Below are positions 7,716 to 14,556 of a DNA stretch of 39,017 nt, in pieces (the stretch's first letter is position 1; the number at the start of each line of letters is the position of its first letter). Under the pieces are notes generated by a model. The model was not told the DNA's origin, did no database searches, and worked only from the letters and a program-made list of their open reading frames with translations. This DNA comes from Bordetella parapertussis. GTDB taxonomy: Bacteria; Pseudomonadota; Gammaproteobacteria; Burkholderiales; Burkholderiaceae_C. The position numbers and the translations under genes are program-made. The stretch is taken from assembly GCA_945875935.1 (NCBI GenBank), contig CAMCNE010000012.1, forward strand, positions 1 to 39,017, in the 5' to 3' direction.

Positions 7716-9455
7716 TCAATTGTTCGTGATCGCGATCACTTCTTCGACAGAGGTGACGCCCGCACGAACCTTCACCAGCGCCGACTGACGCAAATCGCGA
7801 ACGCCCTCGCGCTGGGCCTGGGCCGCGATGTCCACCGCAGTCCCTTGCGCGAGGATGATGCGCTGGATTTCCTCGGTCACTGGCATCACCTGATAGATGC
7901 CCACTCGGCCGCGGTATCCGTTGCTGCACGCCGAGCAACCGACGGCCCGAAACGGCTTCCACGAGCCGTTCAACTCGCTGGACTCGAAACCGACCTTGAG
8001 CATGGCTTCGAGGGGGTAATCAGCGGGCACCTTGCAACCTTCGCACAGCTTTCGCGCCAGGCGCTGAGCGGTGATCAGCAGCACGCTCGATGCAATGTTG
8101 AATGGCGCAACGCCCATGTTCAGCATGCGTGTCAAGGTGGTGGGCGCGTCATTGGTGTGCAGCGTGGACATCACCATGTGACCGGTCTGCGCTGCCTTGA
8201 TGGCGATGTCGGCCGTTTCAAGATCGCGGATTTCGCCCACCATGATCACATCCGGGTCCTGCCGCAGGAAAGACTTCAGCGCCACCGCGAATGTCATTCC
8301 CGCACGGTCGTTGACATTCACCTGATTGATGCCGGGCAGGTTGATTTCAGCCGGGTCTTCCACGGTGGAGATGTTCACACCTGGCTGATTCAGTATGTTC
8401 AGGCAGGTGTAGAGCGACACGGTTTTTCCTGAACCGGTGGGCCCGGTGACCAGCACCATGCCGTACGGACGCTGAATGCACTGCATCAAACGATCGCGTT
8501 CTATTTTTTCGTACCCCAGCGCTTCAATGCCCAGCTTGGCACTTGAAGCATCAAGGATGCGGATCACGATCTTTTCGCCGAAAAGCGTCGGCAATGTGCT
8601 GACACGGAAATCGATGGACTTGTTGCCGAACTTCAGTTTCATTCGGCCGTCTTGCGGCACTCGCTTTTCGGAGATATCGAGCCGCGAAATCACCTTGATG
8701 CGCGAAGACAGCTTGTCCTTGATCGCGATGGGCGGTTGAGTGATCTCGCGAAGCTCACCGTCGATGCGAAAGCGAACGCGGTAGTGGTACTCGTAGGGCT
8801 CGAAGTGAAGATCGGACGCGCGCGCATTGATGGCATCAATGAGCATTTTTTGAAGGAAGCGCACGACAGGCGCATCCTCGACCTCGGCGGTGGGTTCAGC
8901 AGACTCTTGGTCGGTCGCCTCTTCAGTGACGTCGAATTCGAAATCGCCCGACGCCATCGACTCAAGCGTTTCCGTCGCGCTCGCGCCGCTGCCCTCGAGC
9001 AGCTTTGACAACTTGTCATGCTCGACGATGACCCACTCGGGCGTCAGCTGGGTCGCGAACTTGATGCGCTCGACCGCCTCCTGGTCAGTGGGGTCGGCGC
9101 CGCCAATGAAAAGCCGATTCCCACGCTTGCCCAAAACCACCACCTGGAACTGCGAGGAAAACTTGCCGTCAATGACGTGTCGGGGCAGCCGCTCCGGGTC
9201 GACAGCGTTCAGGTCCAGCAAAGGAAGCGCCAATGCGGTCGACAGGGTGTGTGCCAAGTCGACCGGAGACACTGTGCCCGACTTGATCAGTTCGGCCACA
9301 AAGCCTGTTCGCTTCTCTGCGGCAGACTTCACCAGCCCTGCGGCGGATTTTTCGCTGAGCTTGCCGGCATGCACAAGCACACGCGCAACGCCAGACAGTG
9401 CTGACTGAGAGGTCTCGGCGATCGTGTCAGCCGTTGGCTGCCCGTAATCAGCCAT
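7716..9455 (-). CDS. pilB: PilB, type IV pilus assembly (extension) ATPase
   Basis: A 579-residue hexameric GspE-family ATPase that powers pilus extension at the cytoplasmic face of the inner membrane. An N-terminal T2SSE_N/MshEN domain (about residues 45-165) precedes the ATPase core. The core has Walker A GPTGSGKT, the aspartate-box region PRQDG- and RQDPDVIMVGEIRD, and the His-box segment GHMVMSTLHTNDA. A CxxC pair before and after (LCEGCKVP, GCSACSNGYRGR) forms the tetracysteine zinc site typical of PilB rather than PilT. I start at the ATG giving MADYGQPTADT; a TTG five codons earlier has no clear ribosome site. First gene of pilBCD. Confidence 0.95.
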   Translation of the reverse strand: MADYGQPTADTIAETSQSALSGVARVLVHAGKLSEKSAAGLVKSAAEKRTGFVAELIKSGTVSPVDLAHTLSTALALPLLDLNAVDPERLPRHVIDGKFSSQFQVVVLGKRGNRLFIGGADPTDQEAVERIKFATQLTPEWVIVEHDKLSKLLEGSGASATETLESMASGDFEFDVTEEATDQESAEPTAEVEDAPVVRFLQKMLIDAINARASDLHFEPYEYHYRVRFRIDGELREITQPPIAIKDKLSSRIKVISRLDISEKRVPQDGRMKLKFGNKSIDFRVSTLPTLFGEKIVIRILDASSAKLGIEALGYEKIERDRLMQCIQRPYGMVLVTGPTGSGKTVSLYTCLNILNQPGVNISTVEDPAEINLPGINQVNVNDRAGMTFAVALKSFLRQDPDVIMVGEIRDLETADIAIKAAQTGHMVMSTLHTNDAPTTLTRMLNMGVAPFNIASSVLLITAQRLARKLCEGCKVPADYPLEAMLKVGFESSELNGSWKPFRAVGCSACSNGYRGRVGIYQVMPVTEEIQRIILAQGTAVDIAAQAQREGVRDLRQSALVKVRAGVTSVEEVIAITNN

Positions 9456-9623
9456 GGCAAGAACGCGCAAGGGCGAGAAGCCCGTCCCACGGTGCCGTGA
9501 ACCCGATCCCTGCCAATGTGCAGGTACAGCGGCCTTGCACGTGCCCGGAAAGCCCGCTGACGGGAGGCCTTGGGCGGAATTTTTCTAAGGGCTGGGAGTG
9601 CATCAAACTCGACCTTTATCGGC

Positions 9624-9701
9624 TGGTCGGGGTGAGCGGATTCGAACCTCCGGCCTCTACGTCCCGAACGTAGCGATCTTCCAGACTAAAGCTGCACCGC
9701 G
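9624..9701 (-). tRNA. tRNA-Pro (anticodon CGG), unusually degenerate; possibly a pseudogene
   Basis: 78 bases including an encoded CCA. The anticodon arm is perfect: CTACG, loop TTCGGGA, CGTAG, giving anticodon CGG for codon CCG. The T-loop TTCGAAT and D-loop GG are present. However, the acceptor stem has a C-C mismatch at 3-70 and the D-stem a C-U mismatch at 11-24. The D-loop carries one extra U, position 8 is C instead of the near-universal U, and the T-stem has an A-G mismatch at 51-63. I see no convincing promoter in the 37 bases between it and ispB, so it would depend on ispB read-through. Identity is certain; function is doubtful. Confidence 0.75.
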
Positions 9702-9738
9702 ACGTCAAACCGCCGAGCATGACTCAAGCTTGAACAGC

Positions 9739-10755
9739 TCAAGACGATCGATCAAGGCAGCGGCGAGACAACTCTATCAGAGCGTCTTTGTACTCTGAGT
9801 TGTCAAGCATGGCCAGGCTGTTTTCTGCCAAACGGGTTTGCTCCCGCGCTGCGTCACGAGTGGCCTCAATAGAGCCCGTGCGCCGAACTGCCGCAATGAC
9901 CTCTGGCAACCGGTCCACATCTCCGGTCTCAATGGCTTGGCGAATCAAAGCGCGCTCCTGCGGGTTGCCGCGCTCCATGGCCAGCAGCAAGGGCAGTGTC
10001 GGCTTGCCTTCTCGAAGATCGTCCCCGACGTTCTTGCCCATCTCGCCGGCCGACCCTTCGTAATCGAGCAAATCATCGATGAGCTGAAAAGCGGTACCCA
10101 AGGAACGACCGTAGTCGGCACAGGCCTCTTCCAAATCAGCAGGCGCGCTTGCCAACACGGCACCCAGGCGGGCGCTTGCTTCAAAAAGCTTTGCCGTTTT
10201 GTAGCGAATCACCTTGAGGTAGTCGGCGACTGGCAAGTCGGCGTCGTGCATGTTCATGAGTTGCAGCACTTCGCCTTCGGCAATGATGTTCGTTGCGTCA
10301 GACAGAACTTGAAGCACCTTCATCTGGTTGACCGAAACCATCATCTGGAAGGCCCGCGAATAGATGAAGTCACCAACCAGAACACTGGCCGCGTTGCCGA
10401 AAACAGCGTTCGCTGTTTTTCGCCCGCGTCGCAGCCCAGACTCGTCGACCACGTCGTCGTGCAAAAGGGTTGCCGTGTGGATGAATTCGACGCTCGCGGC
10501 AAGTTCGAAACGCTCTGCGCCTTTGAAGCCAAGCGCGTTGGAAAAGAGCAAAACCAGCAGTGGCCTGATGCGCTTGCCGCCTGCCGTCGTGATGTACCTC
10601 GCGATCTGGTCGACGAGGGCCACCTCCGACGTCAGTCTTCGTCGAATGACCGCATCCACCTCTCGCATCTCCTCGCCCATGGCGTCAATGCCGGGGTTCC
10701 GGGGTGCTGGTCGAACTTCAAGTTCTGCGCGCACAAGTTCCTTGTCTAAGCTCAT
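9739..10755 (-). CDS. ispB: Octaprenyl (polyprenyl) diphosphate synthase
   Basis: A 338-residue trans-prenyltransferase that elongates farnesyl diphosphate with isopentenyl diphosphate, making the ubiquinone side chain. The first aspartate-rich motif is in LLHDDVVDESGLRRG (about residues 97-111) and the second in LIDDLLDYEG (about residue 220). The basic GGKRIRP substrate motif is at about residue 60. Length fits IspB (about 320-340). It is divergent from rplU, as in E. coli and most proteobacteria, which strengthens IspB over other polyprenyl synthases. No Shine-Dalgarno precedes the ATG (complement of 10753-10755). A TATAAT lies only five bases upstream, raising the possibility of a leaderless mRNA. 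The exact chain length of the product cannot be read from sequence. Confidence 0.93.
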   Translation of the reverse strand: MSLDKELVRAELEVRPAPRNPGIDAMGEEMREVDAVIRRRLTSEVALVDQIARYITTAGGKRIRPLLVLLFSNALGFKGAERFELAASVEFIHTATLLHDDVVDESGLRRGRKTANAVFGNAASVLVGDFIYSRAFQMMVSVNQMKVLQVLSDATNIIAEGEVLQLMNMHDADLPVADYLKVIRYKTAKLFEASARLGAVLASAPADLEEACADYGRSLGTAFQLIDDLLDYEGSAGEMGKNVGDDLREGKPTLPLLLAMERGNPQERALIRQAIETGDVDRLPEVIAAVRRTGSIEATRDAAREQTRLAENSLAMLDNSEYKDALIELSRRCLDRSS

Positions 10756-10760
10756 TCAAA

Positions 10761-10766
10761 ATTATA
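10761..10766 (-). promoter_or_regulatory. Candidate -10 box of ispB, positioned for a leaderless transcript
   Basis: A perfect TATAAT on the minus strand, separated from the ispB ATG by only TTTGA. Transcription normally begins 6-8 bases past the -10 box, which here falls on or next to the A of the ATG. No good -35 hexamer is found 16-18 bases further upstream (AAAGAG at 17), so an upstream activator or a chance match is possible. Confidence 0.45.
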
Positions 10767-10912
10767 GGAACTTGGGCGGTTGACTCTTTAGGTGGCCCGG
10801 CGGCAGGTCTTGCTCTTCTGTAAATTCGCAGCGTGTGCTAAAGTGTTGGGTTCTGCGCGCGATCAAGTTCCGAGATCGATGTGCGCCGAGAACCAAATTG
10901 GAAGGGTCAGAC

Positions 10913-11224
10913 ATGTACGCGGTCATAAAAACCGGAGGCAAGCAATACCGGGTCACCACAGGTGAAAAGATCAAGGTCGAGTTGATTGCGGCTGAGGTGG
11001 GTCAAGAGGTGACTCTGGACCAAGTCTTGGCTGTCGGTGAAGGCGCTGCGATGACGATTGGCACCCCGCTGGTTGCAGGTGCCACCGTTTCGGCGATGGT
11101 GTTGTCGCAGGGCAGGCACGACAAAGTGCGCATCTTTAAGATGCGCCGTCGAAAGCACTACCAAAAGCGCCAAGGTCACCGGCAGTCGTACACGGAGCTC
11201 CAGATCGGCGCTGTGAACGCCTGA
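10913..11224 (+). CDS. rplU: 50S ribosomal protein L21
   Basis: A 103-residue protein beginning MYAVIKTGGKQYRVTTGEKI, the diagnostic L21 N-terminus, with the conserved KMRRRKHYQKRQGHRQ segment that contacts 23S rRNA near the C-terminus. The ATG at 10913 has a GGAAGGGT ribosome site upstream. An open frame extends further upstream (to 10835) but has no L21 homology. First gene of rplU-rpmA. The divergent gap to ispB is 157 bases. I see no clean sigma-70 promoter there: the best -10 is TAAAGT at 10839-10844, with a poor -35 (TTCTGT, 17 bases upstream). Confidence 0.98.
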   Translation: MYAVIKTGGKQYRVTTGEKIKVELIAAEVGQEVTLDQVLAVGEGAAMTIGTPLVAGATVSAMVLSQGRHDKVRIFKMRRRKHYQKRQGHRQSYTELQIGAVNA

Positions 11225-11253
11225 TCAAAGTATTGCACCCAAGGGAGTAAAGC

Positions 11254-11511
11254 ATGGCACAGAAAAAAGGCGGCGGCTCAACCCGCAACGGACGAGATTC
11301 CCAGCCCAAGATGCTCGGAGTCAAGGCATATGGTGGTGAGGTGATTTCGTCTGGATCGATCATCGTGCGACAGCGCGGAACTCAGTTTCACCCAGGCGTG
11401 AATGTGGGTGTAGGCCGGGACCATACGCTTTTTGCTCTTGCCGATGGCGAGGTGGTTTTCTCGGTCAGGGGCCCTCAAAACCGTCGTACCGTCAGCGTGA
11501 AAGTATCCTGA
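11254..11511 (+). CDS. rpmA: 50S ribosomal protein L27
   Basis: An 85-residue protein, MAQKKGGGSTRNGRDSQ then PKMLGVKAYGGE. The glycine-rich, basic N-terminus reaches the peptidyl-transferase centre in known ribosome structures. The N-terminus begins directly MAQKKGGGS, as in E. coli, and lacks the cleavable extension of Firmicutes L27. A good GGGAGT ribosome site precedes the ATG. It follows rplU by 29 bases, in the near-universal rplU-rpmA pair, and a strong intrinsic terminator follows. Confidence 0.98.
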   Translation: MAQKKGGGSTRNGRDSQPKMLGVKAYGGEVISSGSIIVRQRGTQFHPGVNVGVGRDHTLFALADGEVVFSVRGPQNRRTVSVKVS

Positions 11512-11534
11512 TATTCAGGCTCAGATTTGACAGC

Positions 11535-11565
11535 AGGCCCCGGTTTTCCCGGGGCCTTTGTCTTT
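11535..11565 (+). terminator. Rho-independent terminator of rplU-rpmA
   Basis: A nine-pair, very GC-rich stem (AGGCCCCGG with CCGGGGCCT) around a five-base loop, followed at once by TTTGTCTTT. It lies 23 bases after the rpmA stop. It is the clearest intrinsic terminator in the window and separates the ribosomal protein genes from obgE. Confidence 0.9.
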
Positions 11566-11591
11566 ATGGATAAAAATTTTCGAAATATCAT
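11563..11591 (+). promoter_or_regulatory. Candidate obgE-proB promoter
   Basis: A TATCAT at 11586-11591 (5 of 6 matches to the -10 consensus) lies 17 bases after TTTATG at 11563-11568 (3 of 6 to the -35 consensus). It is inside an unusually AT-rich patch directly after the rpmA terminator. The predicted start would give a leader of about 55 bases before obgE. It makes sense because the terminator would otherwise starve obgE of transcription. Confidence 0.4.
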
Positions 11592-11653
11592 TTTTACTTC
11601 CATCACGATCGACCCGTAAAAGCAACCACTCTTTTTCCCCACTTCCACATTTC

Positions 11654-12730
11654 ATGAAATTCGTTGACGAAGCAACTATCGACATTGCCGCCGGGGATGG
11701 TGGCAATGGCTGCATGAGCTTTCGCCGCGAGAAGTTCATTCCATTTGGAGGGCCCAATGGCGGCGATGGTGGACGAGGTGGTAGCGTTTTTGCGGTGGGT
11801 GACAGAAACCTCAACACGCTTATCGACTACAGATACGCTCGACGCCATGAAGCGCGTCGAGGAGAAAACGGTCGGGGATCTGACCAGTTTGGTGCTGCTG
11901 CCGAGGACATCATCCTGCGCATGCCGATGGGTACGATCATTACTGATGTTGATTCGGATCGCGTGATAGCTGAGTTGCTGGTTCCGGATGAGAAAGTCCT
12001 CCTTGCAAAGGGCGGAGATGGCGGTTTTGGAAATCTTCATTTCAAAACCAGCACCAACCGAGCACCAAGGCAAAAAACCCCCGGTTGGCCGGGTGAAAAA
12101 TTCAATATTCGTCTCGAGTTGCGCGTTTTGGCAGACGTGGGTTTGCTCGGCATGCCGAACGCTGGGAAATCCACTCTGATCGCCGCCATTTCGAACGCCA
12201 AACCCAAGATCGCGGACTATCCATTCACGACGCTTCACCCCAATCTTGGGGTGGTCCGGGTCGCGCCTGAACAAAGCTTTGTGGTGGCGGATATTCCGGG
12301 GCTCATCGAGGGGGCCTCTGAGGGCGCAGGATTGGGGCATGTTTTCCTGCGGCATCTGCAGCGCACACACCTGCTGCTGCACCTTGTGGACTTTGCTCCA
12401 TTCGACCCCGCTGTGGATCCCGTGGCGCAAGCGAAGGCGATCGTTCGCGAGTTGAAAAAATACGATGAGTCGCTTTACGACAAACCTCGCTGGGTGGTGC
12501 TCAACAAGCTTGACATGATTCCCGTTGAGGAGCGAGCTCAACGTGTTGCAGACTTCGTCAAGCGCTTCAAGTGGAAGGGCCCCGTTTTCCAGATCTCGGC
12601 CCTCACCCGAGAGGGTTGCGAGTCCTTGATCCGTGCTGTGTACGACCATGTGGCTGGCGCCAAGAACGCACCTGAGCCAGAGACAGATCCGCGTTTCACA
12701 GACTCTATCAACCGTGTTGAAGACTCATGA
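11654..12730 (+). CDS. obgE: Obg GTPase (ObgE/CgtA), ribosome assembly factor
   Basis: A 358-residue GTPase that associates with the 50S subunit and links ribosome assembly to stress signalling. The N-terminal glycine-rich Obg fold begins MKFVDEATIDIAAGDGGNG and holds repeated GGDGG-type turns to about residue 158. The G domain has G1 GMPNAGKSTL, switch region DYPFTTLHPNLG, G3 DIPGLIEGA and G4 NKLD. The C-terminal extension is short and acidic. The ATG has no visible Shine-Dalgarno (the upstream stretch is pyrimidine-rich). An upstream extension of the frame to 11558 would run through the terminator and is rejected. The stop overlaps the proB start as ATGA. Confidence 0.97.
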   Translation: MKFVDEATIDIAAGDGGNGCMSFRREKFIPFGGPNGGDGGRGGSVFAVGDRNLNTLIDYRYARRHEARRGENGRGSDQFGAAAEDIILRMPMGTIITDVDSDRVIAELLVPDEKVLLAKGGDGGFGNLHFKTSTNRAPRQKTPGWPGEKFNIRLELRVLADVGLLGMPNAGKSTLIAAISNAKPKIADYPFTTLHPNLGVVRVAPEQSFVVADIPGLIEGASEGAGLGHVFLRHLQRTHLLLHLVDFAPFDPAVDPVAQAKAIVRELKKYDESLYDKPRWVVLNKLDMIPVEERAQRVADFVKRFKWKGPVFQISALTREGCESLIRAVYDHVAGAKNAPEPETDPRFTDSINRVEDS

Positions 12731-13854
12731 ACGAAGTGCTTGCAAACGCTCGCCGTATCGTCATCAAGGTGGGGTCCAGCCTTGTGACCAACGAGGGACG
12801 GGGGCTGGATTCCGATGCGATAGGCAACTGGTGCCGACAACTGGCGGCCCTGGCCTCGCAAGGACGTGAGTTGGTGATGGTGTCAAGCGGCGCCATCGCC
12901 GAGGGCATGACGCGGCTGGGTTGGTCTGTGCGTCCCAAGCAGTTGCATGAGTTGCAAGCTGCTGCTGCCGTGGGGCAGATGGGACTGGTGCACATGTACG
13001 AGTCGATGCTCAGGGTTTATGGTGTCAAAAGCGCGCAGGTGTTGCTGACGCACTCTGACCTTGCCGACCGTGAGCGCTATCTCAATGCCAGATCGACATT
13101 GACCACGTTACTGAAGTTGAATGTCATCCCCATCATTAACGAAAATGACACGGTCGTTAATGATGAAATCAAGTTCGGCGATAACGATACCTTGGGTGCT
13201 TTGGTTGCCAATTTGATAGAGGCTGATGCGCTGGTCATCCTCACCGACCAAAACGGTCTCTACTCGGAAGACCCGAGAAAAAATCCGCAGGCTCAACTGA
13301 TTGCAAATGCCTTGGCAGGAGACCCTGCTCTCGAGCGCATGGCCGGCGGTGCAGGAAGCACCATAGGCCGTGGCGGCATGATCACCAAGATACTGGCAGC
13401 CAAACGCGCCGCGCGCAGTGGAGCCAGTACCGTCATTGCCTGGGGAAGAGAAAAAGACATTCTCTTGAGACTTTGTGCTGGTGAGCCGATCGGAACTGCC
13501 TTGGGGGTTCAGACGCCCAAAATGGCCGCTCGCAAGCAATGGATGATGGACCAGCTGCAGTTGCGTGGGGCCTTGGTTCTCGATGCGGGCGCGCGGAGCA
13601 AAATCTGCGGCGAGGGCAAGAGCTTGTTGCCTGTTGGCGTCCTTGAAGTGAAGGGGGATTTTCACCGCGGAGACGTTATTTCCCTTTTGGGGGCCGACGG
13701 CGTTGAGGTGGCTCGCGGGCTGATCAATTATTCAAGCGGTGAAGCGAGATTGATAGCCAGAAAATCATCTAACGAGCTTGAGGCAACCTTGGGATTTTCC
13801 TGCGAGCCTGAGATGGTTCACAGAGATAACATGGTCATTCTCGAAGATCATTGA
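12727..13854 (+). CDS. proB: Glutamate 5-kinase
   Basis: A 375-residue kinase for the first step of proline synthesis, glutamate plus ATP to glutamyl-5-phosphate, feedback-inhibited by proline in known enzymes. The amino acid kinase domain starts RRIVIKVGSSLV and contains VMVSSGAIAEGM, PIINENDTVV and the nucleotide-site segment LTDQNGLYSEDPR. A PUA domain fills the C-terminus (about residues 285-370). Start ATG overlaps the obgE stop by four bases, so translation is coupled. Next-door rppH converges on it with only 22 bases between stops and no obvious terminator. Confidence 0.97.
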   Translation: MNEVLANARRIVIKVGSSLVTNEGRGLDSDAIGNWCRQLAALASQGRELVMVSSGAIAEGMTRLGWSVRPKQLHELQAAAAVGQMGLVHMYESMLRVYGVKSAQVLLTHSDLADRERYLNARSTLTTLLKLNVIPIINENDTVVNDEIKFGDNDTLGALVANLIEADALVILTDQNGLYSEDPRKNPQAQLIANALAGDPALERMAGGAGSTIGRGGMITKILAAKRAARSGASTVIAWGREKDILLRLCAGEPIGTALGVQTPKMAARKQWMMDQLQLRGALVLDAGARSKICGEGKSLLPVGVLEVKGDFHRGDVISLLGADGVEVARGLINYSSGEARLIARKSSNELEATLGFSCEPEMVHRDNMVILEDH

Positions 13855-13876
13855 CCTAAATTAATTTCCATCAGGC

Positions 13877-14416
13877 TCAGGGTGCAGGATCCTTCCCCAT
13901 CATGTTTTTTGTTTGATGTGAATTGACGGATTTTTGAAATCCTGCTTCCGGCAAAAACCTAGAGAGTTCGGTCAGAGCCATTTGATAGACGTTGCGCTTG
14001 AAGTCAATCACAACGTCCAGAGGTATCCAGTATTCATGCCATCTCCAGGCATCGAACTCCGGGTGGTCGGTGGCTCGCAGGTTCATGTCGCTGTCACGCC
14101 CCGTCAGTTGCAGCAAAAACCAGATCTGCTTTTGACCACGGTAGTGGCCCCGAGACTCGCGTCTTATGAACCTGTCGGGCACCTCGTAGCGCAGCCATTC
14201 TCTGGTGCGCGCGATGATGCGCACGTGGTCAGGGAACAGACCCACTTCTTCGTGCAGTTCCCGATACATCGCCTGCTCGGGCGTTTCGCCGTATTTGATC
14301 CCTCCTTGAGGGAACTGCCACGAGTCCCGTCGGAGCCGTTTGCCCCAAAAAACCTCGTTTTGATGGTTCAGCAACACGATCCCGACGTTGGGTCTGAACC
14401 CCTCCCGGTCGAGCAT
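13877..14416 (-). CDS. rppH: RNA pyrophosphohydrolase (Nudix, NudH/RppH)
   Basis: A 179-residue Nudix hydrolase that removes pyrophosphate from the 5' end of triphosphorylated mRNA to trigger RNase E decay. It begins MLDREGFRPNVGIVL, the RppH signature start, and holds the complete Nudix box GGIKYGETPEQAMYRELHEE followed by VGL. WQFPQGG just before the box is the family's recognition of RppH rather than other Nudix enzymes. The ATG has a strong GGAGAAG ribosome site. It is divergent from proS with about 140 bases between. The C-terminal 15-20 residues past the domain are variable in the family. Confidence 0.95.
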   Translation of the reverse strand: MLDREGFRPNVGIVLLNHQNEVFWGKRLRRDSWQFPQGGIKYGETPEQAMYRELHEEVGLFPDHVRIIARTREWLRYEVPDRFIRRESRGHYRGQKQIWFLLQLTGRDSDMNLRATDHPEFDAWRWHEYWIPLDVVIDFKRNVYQMALTELSRFLPEAGFQKSVNSHQTKNMMGKDPAP

Positions 14417-14556
14417 AATCTTCTCCAGAATCTATTGTTATTTTCATTATTGCACTGGGTATGGGCGGTGGAAACCCTTGCAGCCTGTCCTTCCTTGTGC
14501 ACGCACTTGCTCTCGGCCGGTGCGCTCACCCGGGGCCCATCCGGGCAGATCTCCAC

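Noticed and set aside
9624..9701. Integration site for a genomic island at the tRNA genes
   Set aside because: No repeated tRNA 3' end, integrase or composition shift was seen near either tRNA in the window.
9724..9733. 10-base perfect palindrome TCAAGCTTGA between ispB and tRNA-Pro
   Set aside because: Short palindromes of this size occur by chance. No second copy or regulator was seen, and it is not an attachment-site duplication.
10801..10850. rplU promoter
   Set aside because: A promoter must exist, but the best -10 (TAAAGT) pairs only with very poor -35 matches at 16-18 bases, so I could not place it with confidence.
14461..14556. N-terminal extension of proS
   Set aside because: The extra 32 codons have no counterpart in bacterial ProRS. 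MKVSQFFVSTLKEAP is the family start.
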